The notes beneath the pieces were generated by a model that did not search any database, was not told where the DNA came from, and saw only the letters and a list, made by a program, of their open reading frames with translations. Below, piece by piece: positions 17,144-25,751 of a DNA stretch of 64,000 nt (its first letter is position 1; the number at the start of each line of letters is the position of its first letter). The stretch is from Lysobacter capsici. Its GTDB lineage: Bacteria; Pseudomonadota; Gammaproteobacteria; Xanthomonadales; Xanthomonadaceae. The DNA is taken from the NCBI RefSeq assembly GCF_018732085.1, contig NZ_CP076103.1, positions 6,076,001-6,140,000 of the forward strand. Reading direction: 5' to 3'. A program made the position numbers and the translations under genes.

Positions 17144-17470
17144 ATGCAAACGCCCGAGCAACGCAATCAACTCGACGAACAGACCTGCCGCATGATCTGC
17201 CCGATCTCGGCGGCGATGGTCGGCGTTTGCCTGACCGGCATCGGCCTGTTGCGCGTGGTGGCCGCGGTCGAGCGCACCACGACGCTCGCCGACGATCTGC
17301 TCGCGCTCGACGCGATTTTGTTCCTGGTCGCGACCCTGGTGTCCTATTTCGCCCTGCGCGTGCCCAAGCGCCTGCACCGGCTGGAACGGATCGCCGATGC
17401 GGCCTTCATCGCCTCGATGACATTGCTGACGGCGGTGTGCTTCTTCATCACCTACAGCGTGCAGACCTGA
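17144..17470 (+). CDS. Small inner-membrane protein, unknown
   Basis: The 108-residue protein has three hydrophobic helices (about 23-43, 55-72 and 82-106) with a hydrophilic N-terminal helix that contains Cys and Met. Arg/Lys-rich loops lie between the helices (RVPKRLHRLER). The start follows GAGGAA. No domain name is certain. It is divergent from the EF-hand gene and converges on the NTF2-like gene. Confidence 0.7.
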   Translation: MQTPEQRNQLDEQTCRMICPISAAMVGVCLTGIGLLRVVAAVERTTTLADDLLALDAILFLVATLVSYFALRVPKRLHRLERIADAAFIASMTLLTAVCFFITYSVQT

Positions 17471-17533
17471 CCCGCTCGGGTGGCGCGATCGGGTAACGCG
17501 ACGGATGCGGCTCCCGGCGCAACCAGGCGCTCG

Positions 17534-17896
17534 TCAGGACGCATCGCCGCCGGCATCGACCACGAACGCCCGCAGCTGCGCCCTCTTTCCGTCGCGGAAA
17601 CGCCACACGTCGCAGTACGAGCTGCGAACCAGTCTGCCTTGCTCGTCCTTGACCGCGATTTCGCCGATCGCGGTGACCAGATCGGCTTCCGCGACCAGGT
17701 CGGTCACGCTGAACCTGGGCGGCTCCACGTAGGCGGCTTTCATCCATCGACGGACCGCATCCTTTCCATTGAGGGTTTGCTTGCCCACCGTCGTCCACTC
17801 GAGGTCGTCGCTGCAAAACGACAGGAAGCCTTCGATGTTTCCTTCGCTGATCGCCCGGTTGGCGGCTTCCAGAACGGACTTGTTTGCCTTGGACAT
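17534..17896 (-). CDS. SnoaL/NTF2-like protein
   Basis: The 120-residue cytoplasmic protein starts behind GGAGG. It has the NTF2 layout: an N-terminal helix (VLEAANRAISEGNIEGFLSFCSDDLEWTTVG), a second helix (KDAVRRWMKAAY), then curved strands ending CDVWRFRDGKRAQLRAFVVD. Relatives are ketosteroid-isomerase-like proteins of unknown substrate. It lies alone, convergent with the membrane protein gene. Confidence 0.8.
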   Translation of the reverse strand: MSKANKSVLEAANRAISEGNIEGFLSFCSDDLEWTTVGKQTLNGKDAVRRWMKAAYVEPPRFSVTDLVAEADLVTAIGEIAVKDEQGRLVRSSYCDVWRFRDGKRAQLRAFVVDAGGDAS

Positions 17897-18177
17897 TCAA
17901 ACCTCCATCGCCGTGGATGATCGAGCTAACGCCGACAGCGTCGACTCAGGGCAAGCCATCGATCGAATGCAGACGCAGTGATCGCTCGCATCGACGCGAA
18001 GATCGGATGACGTCCATCGGGTTCGGACAGTCTGCCCGCTGCTTCGCGACGGGTCGAATTGCTGCAGCCGCGTCGCCGGAAGCTGACTTATTCAGCTTCT
18101 TTTTTGACTTCGCTAGGCAGCTCTCGGCGCGGATGTTCATATACGCCACCTCGTCACTTCGGCGTTCAAAGGAGGCC

Positions 18178-18555
18178 ATGAAGGCGCACGTCCGCATTAC
18201 CCAGTTCAACCCTGTTGTTCTCGTGTGCGACTCCGGAGCCCTTGGACTGCCGCCGTTGATCGGCAAGTTGCCGATCCAGGCGACCGACACCTGCATCGCC
18301 ATTCGCAATGCCACGGCGAATGGACTGGTCACCCGGCTCATCGTCAGCGACGAATTCGTGGCCCGGCCCGGCGAACTCGTGTGTACGCGCCGGATCTCGA
18401 CGCCGAGCGGAGCGCTGGTCGTCATGTCCGTGCTGCTGGAGACCTTCGCTTCGGTGGTGACGCGGCGCAGCGACTGCATCGTGCGGGTCTACACGAACGA
18501 TCCCCTGGTTCCCGATCGCGTGGTCGTGATCGTCGGCGAGCACTCCGGGCTTTAG
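18178..18555 (+). CDS. Conserved-looking protein of unknown function
   Basis: The 125-residue protein has a near-perfect Shine-Dalgarno sequence (AAAGGAGG) 3 bp before the ATG, so it is very likely translated. It has no signal peptide or membrane segment. The sequence is almost wholly beta-strand-like (VVLVCDSG, LVTRLIVSDEF, ALVVMSVLLETFASVV, DRVVVIVGE). I do not recognise a family. It has no operon neighbour. Confidence 0.6.
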   Translation: MKAHVRITQFNPVVLVCDSGALGLPPLIGKLPIQATDTCIAIRNATANGLVTRLIVSDEFVARPGELVCTRRISTPSGALVVMSVLLETFASVVTRRSDCIVRVYTNDPLVPDRVVVIVGEHSGL

Positions 18556-18732
18556 AACGGCCGCGGGAATCAGCGGAACACTGTCCGCGTCGGCGGGTCG
18601 TGCTTCACCCAGCATCCGAGCCGGCAAATCGGAAGCGCGATGCGGGGCATTGCCCTCGCTATTGGACGTGATTGTCGTGGCGCATTGCATGCGCACTCGC
18701 GCCAGGCCCCGAGGCTCGTGTTGTTTTCCAAA

Positions 18733-18758
18733 GTGCCTCATCCGGCTGGATGAGGCAC
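18733..18758 (-). terminator. Terminator of Cys-rich peptide gene A
   Basis: GTGCCTCATCC-GGCT-GGATGAGGCAC is a perfect 11-bp stem with a 4-base loop, followed on the minus strand by TTTGG. Near-identical hairpins stand behind copies B and C of the same family. Confidence 0.7.
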
Positions 18759-18777
18759 GGCCGTGCCTGGATGGAGG

Positions 18778-18987
18778 CTACGGGAAGATATTGGGACACT
18801 GATAATAGCAATGGTCGAAATTGACGTAATTGCACTCGTCGCCGCCACCCGCGGCCCTGCACTTTTCGATCTCGATCTGCTGGCAATTGGACAGGCAGAT
18901 CAGGTCGTAGTCCGTGGAGGCCATGGTCGAAAAACTTATGCCGAACACGAAAGCGCTCAACGCCACCAGCTTCACAGTACGAATCAT
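18778..18987 (-). CDS. Exported Cys-rich peptide, copy A
   Basis: The 69-residue peptide has an AAGGAG 6 bp before the start. The signal peptide MIRTVKLVALSAFVFG is nearly the same as in copies B and C. The mature part, about 46 residues, has six Cys in the pattern C-x3-C-x7-C-x8-C-x7-C-x3-C around a GGGDEC core, and ends PNIFP. It lacks the two outermost Cys of copies B and C. It lies 114 bp downstream of copy B on the same strand, a tandem duplication. The function is unknown; a disulfide-rich secreted peptide is likely. Confidence 0.75.
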   Translation of the reverse strand: MIRTVKLVALSAFVFGISFSTMASTDYDLICLSNCQQIEIEKCRAAGGGDECNYVNFDHCYYQCPNIFP

Positions 18988-19044
18988 GTCTGTCTCCTTA
19001 GAGTACGCGGCCAGGCCTTGAAACCCGGCCTTCGACTGACGAAC

Positions 19045-19070
19045 GCGCCCCATCCGCCTGGATGAGGCGC
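19045..19070 (-). terminator. Terminator of Cys-rich peptide gene B
   Basis: The minus strand reads GCGCCTCATCC-AGGC-GGATGGGGCGC, an 11-bp stem with one G-U pair and a 4-base loop. It is the same hairpin family as at 18733 and 51535. Confidence 0.6.
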
Positions 19071-19101
19071 GCAGACGATCAAACGCAGTCACTGTCCATC
19101 G

Positions 19102-19314
19102 TCAGGGAATGATGCAGCCGCATTGCCGATAGCATTGGTAATAGGTGCTGTCCCAGTAGCACTCTTCGCCACCGCCCGCCGCCAGGCATCGATCGATCGC
19201 GCGCGTCTGGCATTGCGAAAAACACACACTGTTGCAGGCGGCGAACGCGGTCGTGGCAAAGCTTATGCCGAACACGAAAGCGCACAGCGTCATCAGCTGG
19301 GTGGTGCGGATCAT
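19102..19314 (-). CDS. Exported Cys-rich peptide, copy B
   Basis: The 70-residue peptide follows AAGGAG. The signal peptide ends TTAFA. The mature part of about 46 residues contains eight Cys: one at the N-terminus, then C-x3-C-x7-C-x8-C-x8-C-x3-C, and a last C in GCIIP. It is about 80% identical to copy C at 51.6 kb, and homology with copy C extends through the 60 bp upstream and the downstream hairpin. That indicates a recent duplication of a whole cassette. No function is known. Confidence 0.8.
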   Translation of the reverse strand: MIRTTQLMTLCAFVFGISFATTAFAACNSVCFSQCQTRAIDRCLAAGGGEECYWDSTYYQCYRQCGCIIP

Positions 19315-19528
19315 GTCTCTCTCCTTGAGGCCCAGGATCGGGCGTTCGGAGCCTAGCACTCATGCTGCATCGCGGAAGGCGAGGCGGACGCGCGCGGCGC
19401 GATCGCGCTGATGCGATGCGGCGTATCGTCGAGCTGGCGACTTCGGCTGTTCGCGACTTCACAAGTTCGGCCGATTTTCCGACATGCTACGTCGATCAGC
19501 GGCGAGCGCCACTGTCAGGAGCCGACGC

Positions 19529-19777
19529 CTACGACACCTCGAGCAATTGCAAGCTCACCCAGGTCAGGCCGAAATGGCTCAATCGGTCTTCCACGACCGA
19601 GGCGAGGCGATCGGCGGCCACGAGGAAGGAAACCTCGGCCTCCGATGCCGAGTGGCGCACGATCTGTATGTCCCGCACGCCCGGGATCTCGCCGATGGCC
19701 GCCATGGCCAACTCCTGGATCGGAACGGTGGCCAGACCGCTACCGGTTCGCTGCACGGTGACGAGGTATCGCTGCAT
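19529..19777 (-). CDS. Small cytoplasmic protein, ferredoxin-like fold suggested
   Basis: The product is 82 residues from the ATG at 19777, or 86 from a GTG at 19789; neither start has a strong ribosome-binding site. The pattern strand-helix-strand-helix-strand (YLVTVQRTG, IQELAMAAIGEIP, VRDIQIVRH, EVSFLVAADRLASVVEDRL, LTWVSLQLLEV) suggests a ferredoxin-like or HMA-like fold, like the small protein at 4516. No metal motif is seen and the function is unknown. Confidence 0.5.
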   Translation of the reverse strand: MQRYLVTVQRTGSGLATVPIQELAMAAIGEIPGVRDIQIVRHSASEAEVSFLVAADRLASVVEDRLSHFGLTWVSLQLLEVS

Positions 19778-19789
19778 GGGCTTCGACAC

Positions 19790-20321
19790 TGCTTCGGGTG
19801 GGCCGTCGCCGGGCAGCTTAGTCGACGCTTTGTTACATCCATCGCGATGGCCCGGGATTTTTGCTGGAAACGATCAAACCGCCCAGCCGCGCATGGCCGC
19901 TGGGTTTAGCGATCCGTCCGGGCCGAGGCCCTGGACACACGCAGTCTGGCCTCGCCACAGGACAACCGGCGACCGGGTCTCGATAGCGACTGTTCGACAG
20001 CGCGCTGCGCCAAAGCGGCGGCAAGCGCTTCGAAAACGTTCGCACTCCTTCTATATGGGAGCTACGAAGACCTCTACGGTTCGTGGAAAACGAAGCCATG
20101 CCACGCGTCGATACGCCGCGTTGCCACGACAATCGCCAAGCAAAAACAGCCACATACGAACCGGCAGGTTGCGGAAAGGCGATCGAGCCGAGCAACGGGC
20201 ACTGTGATATCGACGGATCGAAGACGATCCGCGCGACTCCCGCAGTCCGTCGAACTATCGCGCAATGCGACAGCGACCGCGCAGGACACTTCGGCAGCAT
20301 CTACACCGGCGAGGCTCTTCC
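19790..20321. other. Intergenic stretch before the XRE gene
   Basis: This is about 530 bp without a convincing gene. Frames on both strands are Arg/Ser/Pro-rich translations of GC-skewed DNA without start context. Confidence 0.4.
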
Positions 20322-20702
20322 ATGGACGACTCCACCCCACTCGGCCGCATCGCAGGACCGGAGTTGGACCGCGTATCCGTCCTCACCGATGCGCCCGCGC
20401 GCACCCAGGATCCCGCCGCGCCGATCGACCGTCGCGTTGTGCTGCTGGACCGCGGCCAGGTCGCGCTCGACGGTGCGCTGCTGCGTCGGCTGCGCCAGGA
20501 CCGGCTGCTGAGCCAACAGGATCTGGCCGACGAATGCTGGCGGCGCAACATCCGCGTCTCCATCGCCACCATCAAGCGGGTGGAAGCCGGCCGCGCCGTG
20601 CGCTTTCGTATCGCCCACGAACTGGCGCGCTGCTTCGACGTCCCGGTCATGCAGATCGTTCGCCCCGCGCCAGCGCTTTTCGCCGAAGCCGGCACCGCGT
20701 GA
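20322..20702 (+). CDS. XRE-family HTH protein
   Basis: The 126-residue protein starts at 20322, with GAGG 7 bp upstream. An N-terminal Pro/Asp-rich arm (about 40 residues) is followed by a helix-turn-helix: LRRLRQDRLLSQQDLADECW ... VSIATIKRVEAGRAVRFRIAHELARCF. This domain resembles the N-terminal HTH of large cyclase-type or ATPase regulators in Xanthomonadaceae, but here it stands alone. It may regulate the beta-rich protein at 20935; that link is only positional. Confidence 0.75.
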   Translation: MDDSTPLGRIAGPELDRVSVLTDAPARTQDPAAPIDRRVVLLDRGQVALDGALLRRLRQDRLLSQQDLADECWRRNIRVSIATIKRVEAGRAVRFRIAHELARCFDVPVMQIVRPAPALFAEAGTA

Positions 20703-20934
20703 TCGTCGGGCGTCGGCGAGTGCGCTGGAACTGATACGCGGCTGAGTCGGCAATGAGGCTGTTTGTCCGGACCGCTGCGCGAATACTGCAATGGCAGCGC
20801 GGACGCCCACACGGTTTCCTCGCTCGCCGCGTCGCCCACTCCGAGCGCCCTGCCGCACAGGCAGCCGCGTTCCAAAACGGCCGATCGCATCGATCATTCG
20901 CGCAACTTCATCCGCTTCGGAAAAGGATTCCCTA

Positions 20935-21231
20935 ATGCCTACGTCCATCAAGGTCACCGCCTGCGACAACGAACTGTTCATCACCGCTTCGACGCCCGCC
21001 GGCTCGTCCGAAATCTGCCACATCAGCTCCGGCAACAACGATCCGGTGAGCTACGCCGTCAACCTGGGCTCGGTATTGCCGCCCGGCAAGTACAGCCTGA
21101 CCCTGGTCGGGATCAACTGGGGCGGCCCGAGCGCGTTCAACGTGACCGTCGGCTCGACGCCGCTCACCTTCAGCAATCCAAACGCCCCGATCGGCGTGGT
21201 CTGGACCCAGACGGTGGCCGTCACCGTCTGA
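20935..21231 (+). CDS. Small beta-sandwich-like protein, unknown
   Basis: The 98-residue protein has AAAAGGA 7 bp before the start. It has no signal peptide. Alternating strands and Gly/Asn/Ser-rich turns (ELFITAST, VSYAVNLGSVLPPGKYSLTLVGINWGGPSAFNVTVG, VVWTQTVAVTV) suggest an all-beta fold, possibly lectin- or fibre-like. I cannot name a family. A 12-bp stem follows the gene. The XRE regulator lies just upstream. Confidence 0.65.
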   Translation: MPTSIKVTACDNELFITASTPAGSSEICHISSGNNDPVSYAVNLGSVLPPGKYSLTLVGINWGGPSAFNVTVGSTPLTFSNPNAPIGVVWTQTVAVTV

Positions 21232-21258
21232 TCCGGCGGCAGGTCGACCTGAGTACCC

Positions 21259-21290
21259 ACGCAGCCGGCCAGGCAATGGGCCGGCTGCGT
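21259..21290 (+). terminator. Hairpin after the beta-rich protein gene
   Basis: ACGCAGCCGGCC-AGGCAATG-GGCCGGCTGCGT is a perfect 12-bp stem, 28 bp after the stop. There is no T-run. Confidence 0.5.
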
Positions 21291-21451
21291 CGCATTGCGA
21301 CGATGGAGCATCGAACCTCGGGGTACGGGTACACTTCCGGCCACTCGGCCGAAGCCGCCGGAAACGACGAGCCGACCGAAGTTTCCATACCGGTCCACTG
21401 GATTCCGGTATGAGGCGCAGAGCCGACATCACACCGATCAAGGAAGCTCAA

Positions 21452-21802
21452 ATGCGGATTATCTACCTTGCAATGTTCGCCGCCGCCGTGGCCATTCCGG
21501 CCCACGCCGCCATGCCCCGGGAAGAAGCGCTCAAGCACTGGGGGACGGCTTCGGCCGCCGAGCCTTACTGCCGCAACATCAGCAGCGGCGACACGATCAG
21601 AGTGCTCGACGCCCTGGGCATCGACATCGGCGTGGACTACGAGAACGCGACGATGATCAAGGCGCGCAGCGAACAGACCAAGAAGTTCAACGCCGCCAGC
21701 CAGACCTCGCCGAAAGCCCTGGAAGCCGAGTGCAAGAAGACCTACGAGAAGTACGGCCCCAACGGCACCGCGATCAAGGGCTTCTTCACCGATCCGGGCT
21801 GA
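21452..21802 (+). CDS. Small exported protein, unknown
   Basis: The 116-residue protein has AAGGAAG 6 bp before the start. The signal peptide ends AHAA. The mature part of about 97 residues is helical and Lys/Thr/Ala-rich, with two Cys (EPYCRN and EAECKK) that may pair. No domain is recognised. It converges on the response regulator gene. Confidence 0.7.
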   Translation: MRIIYLAMFAAAVAIPAHAAMPREEALKHWGTASAAEPYCRNISSGDTIRVLDALGIDIGVDYENATMIKARSEQTKKFNAASQTSPKALEAECKKTYEKYGPNGTAIKGFFTDPG

Positions 21803-21989
21803 GGCGGCGACGCACGCTTACAGGCGGGCGGCGGGTCGGCCTTCGCTGCATCGATGCCGCCGCTCCGTGCGCGCAAGCGGTGGCGCCGCCACCGCTTCCC
21901 TCATCCGATGCGGGGCGCCTGCGGGGATAAACCTGCCCGGATGGATAGGTTCCATCGACGACAATCGCGGCCCAAACCTCCGCGCGCAG

Positions 21990-22637
21990 CTAGATCACTT
22001 TCAGGGTGATCGCCTTGAGCACCGCGCGGGTCCGGTCGCGGGTGCCCAGCTTGTCGAAGATGTCCATGAGGTAGTTCTTCACCGTCCCCTCGGTCACGTG
22101 AATCGCCTGGCCGATTTCCCGATTGGTATAGCCGCCGGCCAGCAAGCGCAGAATGTCGATCTCGCGTTTGCTGAAATTTCCCGTCGGCGGCCCCTGGTCC
22201 CGATAGGCGTAGCGCGCGCGCACGGCGTCGGTGGCGATGGGCGCGACCACCGACCGCCCCGCGGCGACTTCTTCGATCGTGTCCACCAGTTCGGCGGGCG
22301 ATGCGTCCTTGAGCAGGAACCCCTTGGCGCCGACCTCGACCGCCCTCAAGGCCAGGCTCGAATCGTCGAAGGTGGTCAGCAGGATCACCGGCGGCGCATT
22401 CGTGTACGCCCGAAGCCGCTGGCAGACTTCGAATCCGTCCAGCAGCGGCATCCGGATGTCGCACAGCACGACATCGACTGCGACGCCTTGCAATACCTCC
22501 AGCAGCGCCGCTCCGTCCGCGGCCTCGGCCACCACCCGGAACTGCGCGAAGCCGCCCAGCAGCGCCTTCAGGCCACTGAGCACCAGGGCCTGATCGTCGG
22601 CCAGCGCGATCGTGATGCGGGCGGGTTCGATCAGCAT
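21990..22637 (-). CDS. NarL/FixJ-type response regulator
   Basis: The 215-residue protein has an N-terminal receiver (ITIALADDQALV, phospho-acceptor Asp in VVLCDIRMP, Thr in LLTTFDD and Lys in FLLKDAS) and a C-terminal LuxR HTH (FSKREIDILRLLAGGYTNREIGQAIHVTEGTVKNYLMDIFDKL). It overlaps the kinase gene by 7 bp, so the pair is co-translated. It most likely binds DNA once phosphorylated by the neighbouring DesK-type kinase. The target genes are unknown; the divergent serine hydrolase is one candidate. Confidence 0.93.
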   Translation of the reverse strand: MLIEPARITIALADDQALVLSGLKALLGGFAQFRVVAEAADGAALLEVLQGVAVDVVLCDIRMPLLDGFEVCQRLRAYTNAPPVILLTTFDDSSLALRAVEVGAKGFLLKDASPAELVDTIEEVAAGRSVVAPIATDAVRARYAYRDQGPPTGNFSKREIDILRLLAGGYTNREIGQAIHVTEGTVKNYLMDIFDKLGTRDRTRAVLKAITLKVI

Positions 22638-23767
22638 CGGTCCGGCAAGGTGGCATGCAGGCGAAAACCGCCTTCGGCGATTCGTCCGAATTCCACACGT
22701 CCTCCCAGCGATTTCAGGCGCTCGCGCATTCCGGTCAGGCCGTTGCCCGGCGATACCTCGCCGCGTCCGCGGCCGTCGTCGCGCAGGTCGAGCGTCACCT
22801 CGTCGTGCTGGCGACTCAACGTCACCCACAGCTGCTCGGCGTTGCTGTGCTTGGCCGCATTGGTCAGCCCCTCCTGGAACACGCGCAGCAGCGCTTCGGC
22901 CTGTTCGGGCGTGCTCGCGCGCGCGTCCGATGCGATCTGCAGATGCACCCGCGGCCGCGGAAACGGGGCCGCGATGCGGTCCATGACGGCGCCCAGATCC
23001 AGCCCGTCGTGGAGCCGCAGCTGATGCACCACCGAGCGCAGATCGTCCAGCAACTCTTCGGTGAGTCGCGTGCATTGCGCGATCACTTCGTCTGTATCCA
23101 GCGACTTGTTGTGGGTGAGCGCGCTCAGATTCAGGCGCAGCGCCGTGAGCTTGTGCCCGGCCACATCGTGCAGTTCGCGCGACAACCGCAAGCGCTCCTG
23201 GCCGCGCGCGACTTCGGAAAGCACCCCGCGCGTGGCGACCAGTTCGGCGTTGACCTCGGCCAGGGCGTCGCGGGCCTGCTCGGTCCTGCGGGTCGACTTG
23301 ACCAGCAAGATGGCGAACAGTTGCAGGCTGGCATGCAGGCCGACATGGGTGAGCGGCGCATCCATCTGCCGGAACTGCGCCACCACCCACAACAGCAGCA
23401 GGTTCGCCGCCAGGTACACGGTCGCCAGCGCGCGCGTGCTCAGCACAGCGGCGAACTCCAGCATCGGAATGATCAACAACGCCGCCGCGGAGTTGTAGCG
23501 ATACAGCGCCACCAGCACCAAGGCGATCAGGCACAGCGCGGTCGCCATCGCCAGTCGCAGGCCGCGGCGCCGGACGACGGTCAGCGACACCACGAAGAGC
23601 AGCGCGAACGCCAGGTGCAGCATTCGCGCCACTCCATGCAGCGGCAGCGCGGCGCCGACGTGTGTGGCGACCAGCGGGCCGGACCACAACTCCAATCCGA
23701 CCGCCGCCCATGCCAACGCACCGGCCAGGGCGACCGCTGGAGATCGGTGGCAATGATGTTTCGGCAT
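22631..23767 (-). CDS. DesK/NarX-type sensor histidine kinase
   Basis: The 378-residue protein starts at 23767 (MPKHHCHRS); the frame runs further upstream but lacks protein-like sequence there. Six or so hydrophobic segments in the first 190 residues form the membrane sensor. A coiled linker precedes the HisKA_3 box LRLSRELHDVAGHKLTALRLNL, with the phospho-accepting His in ELHDVAGH. The HATPase domain has LTNAAKHSNA (N box) and DDGRGRG ... GNGLTGMRERLKSLGG (G boxes). It is paired with the NarL-type regulator; the signal is unknown. Confidence 0.92.
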   Translation of the reverse strand: MPKHHCHRSPAVALAGALAWAAVGLELWSGPLVATHVGAALPLHGVARMLHLAFALLFVVSLTVVRRRGLRLAMATALCLIALVLVALYRYNSAAALLIIPMLEFAAVLSTRALATVYLAANLLLLWVVAQFRQMDAPLTHVGLHASLQLFAILLVKSTRRTEQARDALAEVNAELVATRGVLSEVARGQERLRLSRELHDVAGHKLTALRLNLSALTHNKSLDTDEVIAQCTRLTEELLDDLRSVVHQLRLHDGLDLGAVMDRIAAPFPRPRVHLQIASDARASTPEQAEALLRVFQEGLTNAAKHSNAEQLWVTLSRQHDEVTLDLRDDGRGRGEVSPGNGLTGMRERLKSLGGRVEFGRIAEGGFRLHATLPDRC

Positions 23768-23912
23768 GGCCCAGCTTTGCGCCGCGCGATGGCGAACGCA
23801 AGCGGGTTTCCAAAACCGGTGACTTTCGTCACCCACTTGCGCGACTTCCGTTATCTGGCCGCCGCGGCCGCCGCGAACGACGCTGGAGTTCGTTTCCCAG
23901 GGGTTCGTTGCC

Positions 23913-25241
23913 ATGTCCAGCAAAGTCAGAAGTCTGATGAAGATCGTCGCGATCTCGGTCGCGGGTTTGGCGATCGTGGCGGTCGCGATCACCGCGATTC
24001 CGGCAATTAACATCGGCGGACGCAATTCGTTCGCCACCGACCTGCCCAAGGCCGCGATCGCCCGGCCTCAGGCGCTCGAACAAGCCTATGCCTACCTGCC
24101 CGCGCAAACCCGGTTCGATGCGTTCGTCGCATTGAAGGATGGCCGGCAACTGGCGCAATGGGGCGAGGTGGATTTGCCGATCAACACCCATTCGGTCAGG
24201 AAGAGCCTGTTGAGCGGCCTGTACGGCATCGCGGTGAGCAAGGGCTATCTGCGCCTGGACCAGACCCTGGCGGAGCTGGGCATCGACGACAAGGTCATGC
24301 CGCTGACCGCCATCGAAAAATCGGCCACGGTGCGCGACCTGCTGATGTCGCGCTCGGGGATCTACATCGAGGCGGCCGGCGAAGCCAAGGGCATGAAGGA
24401 CACGCGCCCGCAGCGCGGCTCGCACCGGCCGGGCGAGTTCTTCTACTACAACAACTGGGACTTCAACGTGCTCGGCGTGATCTTCGAACGGCGCACCGGG
24501 ATGAGCATCGGCCAGGCCTTTTACGAATGGATCGCCAAGCCCACGGGCATGGCGACCTTCAAGCCGGGCCACGTGATCTACGATCAACCCGGTTACACCG
24601 AGCATTGCCAGTTCGTGATCTTCATGTCGGCGGCCGATCTGGCCCGGTTCGGCATGCTCTACGCCAACGGCGGCCGCTGGGGAACGCGCCAAGTCATTCC
24701 GCAGGCCTGGGTGGAACAAAGCACGAAGGCGTACTCGGACGTCCGCGACATGGACCCTTTCGACGCTTACGGCTACCTGTGGTGGTTGGACCGCAAGGCC
24801 GCTGTCGTATGGGCCGACGGCTGGGGCGGCCAGTTCATGATCGTCGACGCCAGACGCCATCTCGTGGTGGTTTCGCGTAACGACACCGGGCGCAGCCTGC
24901 TGCAACTTGGCCTGTTCGTGCTGTTCGACGGCGACGGATGGCGCAGCCATCATCAGCGTCTGCACGAGTTGATGATAGAGGCCGCGGGTGGCGACAAGGC
25001 GAGCGGCCACCAGTCGGGCAATGCGTTATTGGCGGGCCGAAAGCGTTTCGCGGGGTGGACAACCTACTTGCCCCCACCGGCCGTCGCGGCAGCTGAGCAC
25101 TCGATCATTACGAAACCGCTGCGGGTCGTCTCGCTCAGTCGAGTGCCGCCTTGCTCAAGTCGATGGGGTTTGGCTTTGGCCGGAGCTGTCGAATGCGTAA
25201 TGCAGCCGGACGCAGCCCCGGTCGAGCGCCTGCGCGCTTAG
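23913..25241 (+). CDS. Membrane-anchored serine hydrolase (class C beta-lactamase/PBP-like)
   Basis: The 442-residue protein has one N-terminal membrane helix (10-30). The active-site SxxK is S94-V-R-K97, and Y179-N-N forms the second motif. The third motif appears as WGGQ (in place of H/KxG). The domain would normally end near residue 350; the last roughly 85 residues are low-complexity, and the final 87 bp overlap the opposite-strand DHFR-like gene. The original stop may therefore have been lost. It is divergent from the two-component genes. The substrate could be a peptide, ester or D-amino-acid bond. Confidence 0.85.
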   Translation: MSSKVRSLMKIVAISVAGLAIVAVAITAIPAINIGGRNSFATDLPKAAIARPQALEQAYAYLPAQTRFDAFVALKDGRQLAQWGEVDLPINTHSVRKSLLSGLYGIAVSKGYLRLDQTLAELGIDDKVMPLTAIEKSATVRDLLMSRSGIYIEAAGEAKGMKDTRPQRGSHRPGEFFYYNNWDFNVLGVIFERRTGMSIGQAFYEWIAKPTGMATFKPGHVIYDQPGYTEHCQFVIFMSAADLARFGMLYANGGRWGTRQVIPQAWVEQSTKAYSDVRDMDPFDAYGYLWWLDRKAAVVWADGWGGQFMIVDARRHLVVVSRNDTGRSLLQLGLFVLFDGDGWRSHHQRLHELMIEAAGGDKASGHQSGNALLAGRKRFAGWTTYLPPPAVAAAEHSIITKPLRVVSLSRVPPCSSRWGLALAGAVECVMQPDAAPVERLRA

Positions 25242-25712
25242 CAGCGTCGGCGTGGTCCGCAGCCCCGTGGCGGGAAACAACGGTTTGCCGCCGCCCAGCA
25301 TCTCGGGGAAAACGTAGATTTCGATTTCGTCGATGGCGCCGCGCTCGAGGAAGGCCATCTGCAACTGGCCGCCGCCGAGCATCCATACCTCGCCGTCGTC
25401 GAGCGACCGCAGTTCGGCGATCAGCGCGTCGATATCCTGGCGTCGCTCCAGCGGCCCCTTGGGGTCGTCGATCGGACGCGAGCTGACCACCCGCACGCGT
25501 TGATCGCCATAGGCCCAGGGCGATGGCTCGGCGGCGATGAAATCGTAGGTGCCGCGGCCCATCACCACCGTGCGGATTCTCTGCAGGAACACACTGTAGT
25601 CGTGCTGTCCCAGATCGATCCCTTCGTACTTGAACAACCAGTCCAGCGAGTCTTCGCGGGTGGCGATGAAGCCGTCCAGACTCACTGCGATGTAGCCGAG
25701 AATCCGCGCCAT
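25155..25712 (-). CDS. Dihydrofolate reductase-like (RibD C-terminal domain) protein
   Basis: The 185-residue protein starts MARILGYIAVSLDGFIA, the typical opening of the RibD_C/YwjB-like reductases. It also has VMGRGTYDF, VVSSRPI, an NADPH-binding loop WMLGGGQLQMAFLERG, and IEIYVFPEMLGGGKPLFP. It is usually an NADPH-dependent oxidoreductase of undefined substrate. It overlaps the 3' end of the serine hydrolase gene on the other strand by 87 bp. Confidence 0.9.
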   Translation of the reverse strand: MARILGYIAVSLDGFIATREDSLDWLFKYEGIDLGQHDYSVFLQRIRTVVMGRGTYDFIAAEPSPWAYGDQRVRVVSSRPIDDPKGPLERRQDIDALIAELRSLDDGEVWMLGGGQLQMAFLERGAIDEIEIYVFPEMLGGGKPLFPATGLRTTPTLLSAQALDRGCVRLHYAFDSSGQSQTPST

Positions 25713-25751
25713 CCGATCCGCCTTTTCTGTAAACGCCGGCTTACCCGGCCG

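Noticed and set aside
19833..20300. 155-codon minus-strand frame in the gap before the XRE gene
   Set aside because: No ribosome-binding site, Pro/Arg/Ser-rich, and no motif; probably noncoding.
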